Origin: Nocardioides sp. Root682
GTDB lineage: Bacteria > Actinomycetota > Actinomycetes > Propionibacteriales > Nocardioidaceae
DNA: 64,000 nt
Reading direction: 5' to 3'
NCBI RefSeq assembly: GCF_001427795.1
Contig: NZ_LMHJ01000002.1
Span: forward strand, 248,001 to 312,000
Part shown: positions 58,190 through 64,000 of the stretch, one piece after another
Layout: each line of letters opens with the position of its first letter
How positions within the stretch are numbered: the stretch's first letter is position 1
Position numbers and translations under genes: made by a program
The notes under the pieces: model-generated
The model's database searches: none
What the model saw: only the letters and a program-made list of their open reading frames with translations
Told to the model about the DNA's origin: nothing

Positions 58190-59668
58190 CTACGCGTAGG
58201 TGTAGTCGTCAAGGTCATAGCGTGCAGCCTCCCACTTGGTCTCCACCGTCAGGGCGGGTCGCAGCGGTACGTCGCCGTGCGCGTCGAAGTAGTAGCTGTT
58301 GGCCGTCGCACAGGCGTCGCGGAAGAACACCTGCTGGCCGCGGCGCCCCAGCATCCGCTGGAAGTAGGCGTCGTTGGCCTCGGCGCTGACCTCGACCCGG
58401 GTGGAGCTGCGCCGGCGTGCCTCGCGCAGTGCGCGGACGATGTGCCGGCTCTGCGCCTCGATCAGGTTGAAGTACGACGACCCGTTGAAGCCGTACGGGC
58501 CGAGCATCATGAACAGGTTGGGGAAGCCCGGCATGCTCACGCCCTGGTAGGCCTGGAAGCGGTTCTCGTCCCACCACGCCTCGAGGTCCAGGCCGTTTGC
58601 CCCGGAGACCGGGATCGGCGGCATGTTGCCCTTCTCGAACACCTTGAAGCCGGTGGCCAGGATCAGCACGTCGACCTCGTGCTCGACGCCGTCGACCGTG
58701 CGCACACCGGTGGGGGTGATGGCCTCGATGCCGGAGGTCTCGAGCAGGACGTTGTCGCGGTTGAACGCGGGCAGGTACTTGTTGGAGAAGCTCGGGCGCT
58801 TGCAGCCCAGGCCGTACTTCGGGGTCAGCTTCTCGCGCACCACGGGGTCCTTGACCTGCTGGCGGAGGAACGCCTTGCCGATCCGCTCCGCACCGTCCGC
58901 GAGGGGTACGACGCCGTAGAAGTGTGCGGCGATCGGGAAGTTCGCCTCGACGAAGGCTTCGCTGATCGTGCGGGTCACCGTCTTGGCTCCGGGCACCCGC
59001 AGCGCTGCGCGCAAGGGCCAGGCGAGGCGGGCATCGGGCTTCGGCAGGCACCAGATGGGGGTGCGCTGGAAGACGGTGAGCTGCTCGACCTCGGGGGCGA
59101 TCGTCGGGATCACCTGCACGGCGGAGGCTCCGGTGCCGATGATCGCGACCCGCTTGCCGGTCAGGTCGACGTCGTGGTCCCACCGTGCGGTGTGCAGGGT
59201 GTCGCCCGCGAACGACTCGACGCCCGGGATGTCGGGCAGCTTCGGCTGGGTGAGCACGCCGGTCGCGACCACGACGTTGCGGGCGACGATCTCGTCACCG
59301 GCCGACGTGGTGAGCGTCCACTCGTGGGAGTCGTCGTCGAAGGTGGCGCCGGTGACGCGGGTGTTGAAGCGGGTGCGCTCGCGAAGCCGGTACTTGTCCA
59401 TGCAGTGCTCGGCGTACGCCTTCAGCTCGGCTCCGGGCGCGTAGACGCGCGACCAGGTGTTCCGCTGCTCGAAGGAGAACTGGTAGCTGAACGACGGGAT
59501 GTCGACGCCGACACCGGGATAGGTGTTCCAGTGCCACGCGCCGCCGACCCCGTCGCCGTCCTCGATCATCAGGAAGTCGTCGAAGCCGGCCTTGTCGAGC
59601 TGGATCGCCGCACCGATGCCGGAGAAACCGGCTCCGATGATGACGGTGTTGTGCGTGATGGTGGACAT
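58190..59668 (-). CDS. Flavin-containing / Baeyer-Villiger-type monooxygenase
   Basis: 492 residues. FAD motif GAGFSGIGAA at 12-21, the BVMO-like fingerprint FAGDTLHTARWDH, second Rossmann GTGASAVQV, and ATGFKVFEKGN. It probably oxidises a ketone or other lipophilic substrate with NADPH and O2, like MymA and ethA-type enzymes. ATG 59668 is preferred to one four codons earlier. It lies between the zinc alcohol dehydrogenase and the reductase gene. Confidence 0.92.
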   Translation of the reverse strand: MSTITHNTVIIGAGFSGIGAAIQLDKAGFDDFLMIEDGDGVGGAWHWNTYPGVGVDIPSFSYQFSFEQRNTWSRVYAPGAELKAYAEHCMDKYRLRERTRFNTRVTGATFDDDSHEWTLTTSAGDEIVARNVVVATGVLTQPKLPDIPGVESFAGDTLHTARWDHDVDLTGKRVAIIGTGASAVQVIPTIAPEVEQLTVFQRTPIWCLPKPDARLAWPLRAALRVPGAKTVTRTISEAFVEANFPIAAHFYGVVPLADGAERIGKAFLRQQVKDPVVREKLTPKYGLGCKRPSFSNKYLPAFNRDNVLLETSGIEAITPTGVRTVDGVEHEVDVLILATGFKVFEKGNMPPIPVSGANGLDLEAWWDENRFQAYQGVSMPGFPNLFMMLGPYGFNGSSYFNLIEAQSRHIVRALREARRRSSTRVEVSAEANDAYFQRMLGRRGQQVFFRDACATANSYYFDAHGDVPLRPALTVETKWEAARYDLDDYTYA

Positions 59669-59693
59669 GGTGGCTCGCAATCGATCGAGGAAG

Positions 59694-60767
59694 TCAGTAC
59701 AGGTCGGCGCGGACGACGAGCCGGTTGCCGCGGGCGCGGGAGACGCACGGCAGCAGGCAGCCGTCGGCTCGCTCCTCGGCCGTCAGCGATCCGTCGCGGT
59801 GGTCGGCCTTCCCGTCGACGACGGTGACCTTGCAGGTGCCGCAGAAGCCCTGGCGGCAGGAGTAGGGAATCGCCGGGTACGCCTCGGCGAGCACGTCGAG
59901 CGGCGAGCGGTCGGCCGGGACCTCGAACACCTCGCCGGTGTTCTCGAGCTCGAGGGTGAACGCCTTGCCGTCGACGACCGGGGGAGCCGAGAAGCGCTCG
60001 GAGTGGAACTCGACATCGGCACGGTCGAGCAGGCCGCTGCGGAGCACGTCGATCATCGGCACGGGTCCGCAGCAGTAGACGGCCGTTCCGGAGTCCACGC
60101 CGGCCAGCAGGTCCGCGGCAGTCGGGAGACCGTCGGTGTCGTCGGTGCGGATCACCACGCGGTCGCCGTACGACGACAGCTCGTCGAGGAACGGAAGGGT
60201 GTCGCGGCGGCGGCCGACGTACACCATCGTCCACTCGACCTCGAGCGCGTCCGCGAGCCGCAGCATCGGCAGGATCGGCGTGATGCCGATGCCGCCGGCC
60301 ACGAAGTGCAGCCGGTCCGCCGGTGAACCGTGGCCGGGCACGGCCAGTGGGAAGGCGTTGCGCGGACGGCTCACCCGCAGGGTGGCGCCGAGGGGGAGGT
60401 CGTGCATCTCCACGGACCCGCCCAGGCCGCCTGCGCCGGTGGGGATCCTCCGGACCGCGATCCGGTACGACGACCGGTCGGTGGGGTCACCGCACAGCGA
60501 GTACTGCCGCTTGCGGCCCGAGGGCAGGTGGACGTCGAGGTGCGCGCCGGGCCGCCACTTCGGCAGCCGCCCACCGTCAGCGGCGGCGAGCTGGAGGCTG
60601 ACGACGTCCTGGTCGGTCGCGACCACGGTGCGATCGGTGACGACCAGGTCGAGGCCGGCGTCGTGGGCTCGCGGGGTTGCGGGGACCTCGGAGGGACCCA
60701 CCCGCGTCCACGCCCGGAGGACCAGGTCGGCGGCGTGGAGGAGCGGGTCGGAGGCAGTGGTCCCCAT
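59694..60767 (-). CDS. 2Fe-2S ferredoxin reductase (phthalate dioxygenase reductase type)
   Basis: 357 residues. A flavin-binding beta-barrel with RKRQYSLCGDPTDRSSYRIAVRR, NAD-binding FVAGGIGITPILPMLRLAD and CGPVPMIDVLRSGL, then the C-terminal ferredoxin domain CRQGFCGTC with a final cysteine in GCLLPC. It delivers electrons from NAD(P)H to an oxygenase. ATG 60767 overlaps the stop of the upstream gene (TGATG). Partner candidates are the ferritin-like protein just upstream in the operon or an oxygenase elsewhere. Confidence 0.9.
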   Translation of the reverse strand: MGTTASDPLLHAADLVLRAWTRVGPSEVPATPRAHDAGLDLVVTDRTVVATDQDVVSLQLAAADGGRLPKWRPGAHLDVHLPSGRKRQYSLCGDPTDRSSYRIAVRRIPTGAGGLGGSVEMHDLPLGATLRVSRPRNAFPLAVPGHGSPADRLHFVAGGIGITPILPMLRLADALEVEWTMVYVGRRRDTLPFLDELSSYGDRVVIRTDDTDGLPTAADLLAGVDSGTAVYCCGPVPMIDVLRSGLLDRADVEFHSERFSAPPVVDGKAFTLELENTGEVFEVPADRSPLDVLAEAYPAIPYSCRQGFCGTCKVTVVDGKADHRDGSLTAEERADGCLLPCVSRARGNRLVVRADLY

Positions 60768-61648
60768 CAGCTGGCGGCCCGGGCCGCCGGGCTCTTCGCC
60801 AGGTAGGCGACGGCCTGTGCGGTGTTGCCGATCCACTCCGGTGTGAAGCGCGGGTGCAGGCCGAGGGCGGCGCTCCACCCGATGCTGCGCAGGGTGGGCA
60901 GGGTGCCGCGACGGCCACCGCGCACGAGCTCGAACCAGACGCGGGCGTAGCTGTGGTCCGGCATGTCGGGGTCCTGCTTCACCAGGTCGTGTGCGACCCG
61001 GCCGAGCAGCAGCAGGAAGCCGGCGTAGGCGATGCCGAGGGCGCCGGCGCGCTGGAAGTAGCCGACGCCGAAGTACTCCGCCACGTCGTGCGCGACCATC
61101 CGGTGCTCGACCTCCTCAGCGCCGTGCCAACGGAACAGGTCGAGGACGGCCGGGTCGGCGTCGTACTCCTCGAGGGGGGCGGTGAGCACCCAGTCACCGA
61201 GAAGTGCGGTGAGGTTCTCGATCCCGCCGATGAGGGCAAGTCGGGCCACCAGGTGCTTGTGCCGGGCGGCGGCGGTGGGCAGGTTCCGCGGCCCGAGCAT
61301 CTGCTGGAAGATCCGTTCGGCGATGGCGACCATCGGCGTGGTGTCGATGCCCTGGGCGCGAAACAGGTCGCCGAGGACCTCGTCGTGCGCCTGGGCGTGC
61401 ATGGCCTCCTGGCCGATGAACCCGCGGACGGCTTCGCGCAGGTCGGCGTCCTCGATCAGGGGGAGTGCCTCGTTGAACGTCTCGCAGAACCAGCGCTCGC
61501 CCTCGGGCAGCATGAAGTTGATGGCGCTGATGATGTGCGAGGCGAAGGCGTCCCCGCGGATCCACTGGAGGGGGGTGCGGCTGACGTCGAAGGCGACGTT
61601 GCGTGCGTGCAGGGCGACCACGCCCGGGTCGGTGAGAGTTCTAGGCAT
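60767..61648 (-). CDS. Ferritin-like metal-dependent hydrolase family (PF10118 type)
   Basis: 293 residues. The metal motifs are FIGQEAMHAQAHDE and GAEEVEHRMVAHDVAEYFG, plus PEGERWFCETFNEALP. It is annotated in related genomes as a predicted metal-dependent hydrolase, but the fold is a diiron ferritin-like bundle, so an oxygenase working with the reductase encoded next is also possible. Coupled by a one-base overlap to the reductase gene and by eight bases to the hydrolase gene. Confidence 0.85.
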   Translation of the reverse strand: MPRTLTDPGVVALHARNVAFDVSRTPLQWIRGDAFASHIISAINFMLPEGERWFCETFNEALPLIEDADLREAVRGFIGQEAMHAQAHDEVLGDLFRAQGIDTTPMVAIAERIFQQMLGPRNLPTAAARHKHLVARLALIGGIENLTALLGDWVLTAPLEEYDADPAVLDLFRWHGAEEVEHRMVAHDVAEYFGVGYFQRAGALGIAYAGFLLLLGRVAHDLVKQDPDMPDHSYARVWFELVRGGRRGTLPTLRSIGWSAALGLHPRFTPEWIGNTAQAVAYLAKSPAARAAS

Positions 61649-62555
61649 CGTTGCCTCCTCGGTTGCGGACGTAGCTCGTGACCAGGTCGGCGACGAGCTG
61701 GGGATCGCTCACGGGCAGCCAGTGCCCGCGGTCGAGGTCGACGCGGGTGAGGTCGACGGTCCAGTCGGCTGCGTTCGCGAACATGGCGGGCGTCATCGCG
61801 ATGTCCTTGGAGTTCACGACGAGCTGGAGCGGGACGGAGCTGCGCCGGGGCTGCGGGTGGAGCAGGCGCTCCAGCATGTTGGCGCGGTAGAGCCGGACTC
61901 CCGCGACCATGTCCTCGGTGAAGGTCTCCGGGGGCGGCGGAGGGGCGATGCCCTCGGTGGCCTTGAAGAGGCGGGGCCAGACCCGTCGGCCCATCAGGGG
62001 CAGCACCGCCTCGGGAAGACGCGGCGTCAGGAAGAAGTAGATGTACGACGACGAGGCGACCTGGCGCGCGAGGGTGGCGAGGTTGCGGGGCGTCGGTCGC
62101 TTGACCAGGCTGCGCAGCCAGATCGCGGCCTGGTCGAGGCTCGGGCCGGAGATCGAGGTGAAGCTCGCGAACCACTCGGAGGCGTCGGGCCGGCAGACGG
62201 CCTCCCACAGCTGGATCGAGCCCCAGTCGTGGGCGACCAGGTGGACCGGCGCATCGGGGCTGACGGCCCGCGCGACTGCGACGGCGTCCTCGGCGAGCAG
62301 CTCGAGCGTGAACTTGTCCTTCGCGCCTGCCAGCGGCGATTCGCCGTGGCCGCGGGTGTCGTAGGTGACGACGTGGAAGTCCCGGGCGAGCAGGGGGACG
62401 ACGTCGTCCCACACCGCGTGGGTGTCGGGCCAGCCGTGCACCAGGACCAGGGTCTCGGCGGACGGGTCGCCGTGCTCGAAGACCGCAAGTCGCGCATCGC
62501 CGCTGACGACGTGGGAGGACCTGGCTCCGTGCTGTGCTTGACGTGCGGAGTTCAT
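61641..62555 (-). CDS. Alpha/beta hydrolase (epoxide-hydrolase-like)
   Basis: 304 residues. Oxyanion segment LVHGWPDTHAVWDDVVP, nucleophile elbow VAHDWGSIQ with Asp (as in epoxide hydrolases and dehalogenases rather than Ser), and acid/base His in DRGHWLPVSDP. It is the first gene of the minus-strand operon, and its start faces the TetR gene across a palindromic site. It could open an epoxide or lactone formed by the operon's oxygenases. Confidence 0.9.
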   Translation of the reverse strand: MNSARQAQHGARSSHVVSGDARLAVFEHGDPSAETLVLVHGWPDTHAVWDDVVPLLARDFHVVTYDTRGHGESPLAGAKDKFTLELLAEDAVAVARAVSPDAPVHLVAHDWGSIQLWEAVCRPDASEWFASFTSISGPSLDQAAIWLRSLVKRPTPRNLATLARQVASSSYIYFFLTPRLPEAVLPLMGRRVWPRLFKATEGIAPPPPPETFTEDMVAGVRLYRANMLERLLHPQPRRSSVPLQLVVNSKDIAMTPAMFANAADWTVDLTRVDLDRGHWLPVSDPQLVADLVTSYVRNRGGNDA

Positions 62556-62572
62556 CGAGACTCACTTTCACA

Positions 62573-62584
62573 GTTCACCTGAAC
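62573..62584. promoter_or_regulatory. Palindrome between operon and TetR gene
   Basis: GTTCACCTGAAC is a perfect 5-bp-arm dyad with a 2-base centre, flanked by ACA and AGT. It lies 18 bases before the first gene of the minus-strand operon and 33 before the TetR gene. A likely TetR operator. Confidence 0.5.
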
Positions 62585-62616
62585 AGTCACCGTAGTATGG
62601 GCACCGATTCCCGGCG

Positions 62617-63231
62617 ATGACAACGAAACGGAACTTGATGAAGGTCACACGGGCGGCGCAACGCGAGGCGACCCGCCAGGCGATGCTCGAAGCCGCCGTC
62701 TCCCTGACCTCCTCCGAAGGCCTCGTCGCTGTCACCACGCGACGGATCGCCGACGCGGTCCGCGTCTCGCAGAGTGCCGTGATGTACCACTTCCCGACGC
62801 GGGAGGACCTGCACACCGCGGCGATCGGCCACCTGGCCGAAGGTATCGAGAGGGATGCGCGCGCTGCCGTGGACGAGCTCCTGCGGGCCCCCGAGTTCGA
62901 CGCCGAGGCCATGATCGAGACCGCCTGGCAGATCCTCGCGACCCCGCAGGCGCTCGCGGTGGCCCAGCTGTGGATGGCTGCCGGGGCCGAGCCGGCCTAC
63001 GTCCGGACCGTGCGCGAGCTGGAGCTCAAGATCGTGGCGCTGAGCATGGCGGCCATCCAGCCCATCGCCGACCGTTTCGAGGACGACGCGGCCGTCTTCG
63101 CGTACGTCGACACGATCTTCTCGGTGATCCGTGGACTGGTCATCTCGGTGCCGGTCTGGGGGATGGGGCCGGTCGAGGAACGGTGGCGGGGCAGCAAGAA
63201 GGTGCTGCTCGGCCTGGTCCCGCCGGCGTAG
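62617..63231 (+). CDS. TetR-family regulator of the monooxygenase operon
   Basis: 204 residues. HTH: TRQAMLEAAVSLTSSEGLVAVTTRRIADAVRVSQSAVMYHFPTREDL. The C-terminal ligand domain is helical. Divergent from the alpha/beta hydrolase gene, so it probably represses that operon through the palindrome at 62573-62584. An in-frame ATG at 62638 is an alternative start. Confidence 0.9.
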   Translation: MTTKRNLMKVTRAAQREATRQAMLEAAVSLTSSEGLVAVTTRRIADAVRVSQSAVMYHFPTREDLHTAAIGHLAEGIERDARAAVDELLRAPEFDAEAMIETAWQILATPQALAVAQLWMAAGAEPAYVRTVRELELKIVALSMAAIQPIADRFEDDAAVFAYVDTIFSVIRGLVISVPVWGMGPVEERWRGSKKVLLGLVPPA

Positions 63232-63236
63232 ACCGG

Positions 63237-63704
63237 CTACGTCGTGGCGCCGAGGAGGCTTTCCGACTCGGCCAGGGTGACCAGCGACGTACGCAACCGC
63301 GCACGCTGGGTGCTGCTGAGGTCGGCGAACACGTCCTCGTCGAGCGCTGCGAGGAGAGCACGGCACTGATCGGCCGTGGTGTTGCCCTTGTCCGAGATCT
63401 CGACGAGGTAGCGACGGCGGTCTGCCGCATCGCGTCGCCGGGCGGCCAGTCCGAGTGACTCGAGGTCGTCGAGGGTGGCGACCATGGTGGCGCGATCGAT
63501 CCGCAGATAGCTGCCCAGGTCGTTCTGGGAGAGCGCACCGCCGTGGTCCTCGAGTGCCTGCAGGACGCTGTAGTGGCGGGTACGCAGCCCCAGGGTGGCG
63601 AGCTGCTGCTCGGTCATCCGGAAGACCACCTGGCCGACCTTGAGCATCAGGCAGCTGGCGTGGTCGGCGATGGACCCGGGGACGAGCGATGTCGTGTCCA
63701 CCAC
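63237..63704 (-). CDS. MarR-family regulator
   Basis: 155 residues. Winged helix: LRTRHYSVLQALEDHGGALSQNDLGSYLRIDRATMVATLDDLESLGLAARRRDAADRRRYLVEIS. GTG 63704 has AAGGAGG at ideal spacing; the open frame upstream lacks this. Divergent from an acyl-CoA dehydrogenase gene at 63802, which it probably regulates. It converges with the TetR gene, with only five bases between. Confidence 0.9.
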   Translation of the reverse strand: MVDTTSLVPGSIADHASCLMLKVGQVVFRMTEQQLATLGLRTRHYSVLQALEDHGGALSQNDLGSYLRIDRATMVATLDDLESLGLAARRRDAADRRRYLVEISDKGNTTADQCRALLAALDEDVFADLSSTQRARLRTSLVTLAESESLLGATT

Positions 63705-63756
63705 AGGACTTCCTCCTTGAGCGTTCGAGCCGATTGGTCGTATGGTGGCCGAATCG

Positions 63757-63775
63757 TTAGTAGTACAAACTATAA
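63757..63775. promoter_or_regulatory. MarR operator candidate
   Basis: TTAGTAGTACAAACTATAA contains the dyad TAGT-ACAA-ACTA in an AT-rich stretch between the MarR gene and the acyl-CoA dehydrogenase start. Confidence 0.4.
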
Positions 63776-63801
63776 GTGATGCCTCAGATGGGACCAGCAT
63801 A

Positions 63802-64000
63802 GTGACGACCACCCCGATTCGTCAGGCCGACCGCCTGTACCACGACCTGCTCTCTCCCCAGGAGGTCCTCGACGTCCGGGCCCGCGCCCGAAAGGTCGCG
63901 ATGGACGTCGTGGCGCCGGTCGCCGGCCGGATCGCCAATGGCAACGAGCGCGTCGAGGGCTTCCCGCGCGACGTGTTCGAGGGTCTCGCGGAGGCGGGCC
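63802..64000 (+). CDS. Acyl-CoA dehydrogenase, 3' end outside window
   Basis: 66 residues from GTG 63802 are visible, reading VTTTPIRQADRLYHDLL then PQEVLDVRARARKVA and ending FPRDVFEGLAEAG. This matches the N-terminal helical domain of acyl-CoA dehydrogenases, where LLSPQEVLDVRARAR leads into the first helix. No catalytic residue is in view. Likely controlled by the divergent MarR protein. Confidence 0.78.
   Translation, partial: MTTTPIRQADRLYHDLLSPQEVLDVRARARKVAMDVVAPVAGRIANGNERVEGFPRDVFEGLAEAG

Noticed and set aside
57065..59827. 920-codon open frame antisense to the alcohol dehydrogenase and monooxygenase genes
   Set aside because: A shadow of two well-supported genes; composition is low-complexity and no start has a ribosome site.

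Overview
The window is high-GC actinobacterial DNA. GTG starts, 4- and 8-base gene overlaps, a WhiB protein, a DesA3-type desaturase with its reductase, WS/DGAT and MpaB-type oxygenase genes, and short palindromic repeats with GTCTCGATACG arms together suggest a Nocardioidaceae (Nocardioides-like) chromosome. This placement is inference from gene content; there is no rRNA gene.

Region 1 (1-21.2 kb) looks like a defence island. In order it holds a cut-off uracil-DNA-glycosylase-like gene, an ADP-ribosylglycohydrolase, a DUF3883 nuclease-like protein, three poorly known genes, and an operon of MazG-like pyrophosphohydrolase, GIY-YIG/DUF2075 helicase and DUF262/DUF1524 (GmrSD-like) enzyme. A Mrr-like nuclease then lies divergent to a tightly coupled trio: an SMC-like ATPase, a soluble histidine kinase, and a receiver domain fused to an APH-type kinase. 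Last comes jetABC of a Wadjet/MksBEF-type system with no jetD beside it. Sampled lines up to about 15.2 kb are much poorer in GC than those from jetA onward, so the island is probably composite. The trio is the best candidate for an undescribed system.

Region 2 (21.2-27.8 kb) has a thioesterase, a cobalt-type nitrile hydratase operon (beta, alpha, His-tailed activator), an acyl-ACP-desaturase-like protein, release factor 3, an MBL-fold hydrolase and an HNH protein. Region 3 (27.8-29.3 kb) is a compact minus-strand tRNA array (His, Arg, Lys-like, Met-like, Asn, Leu) enclosing a WhiB gene with an AT-hook tail, followed by an inverted array of 21-base repeats.

Region 4 (29.3-48.9 kb) is lipid and redox metabolism: acyl-CoA dehydrogenase, two acyl-CoA ligases, ferredoxin reductase plus fatty-acid desaturase, sterol-desaturase-like protein, WS/DGAT, SelO, and several regulators with recognisable operator-like palindromes. 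A Fic gene is decayed to its two ends.

Region 5 (47.7-64 kb) has two catabolic units. A plus-strand operon (GMC oxidoreductase, aldehyde dehydrogenase, SulP transporter, fused 2-oxoacid dehydrogenase E1, TetR) faces a PucR regulator. A minus-strand operon (alpha/beta hydrolase, metal-dependent hydrolase, ferredoxin reductase, flavin monooxygenase, zinc alcohol dehydrogenase) faces a TetR regulator. A MarR regulator and the start of another acyl-CoA dehydrogenase close the window.
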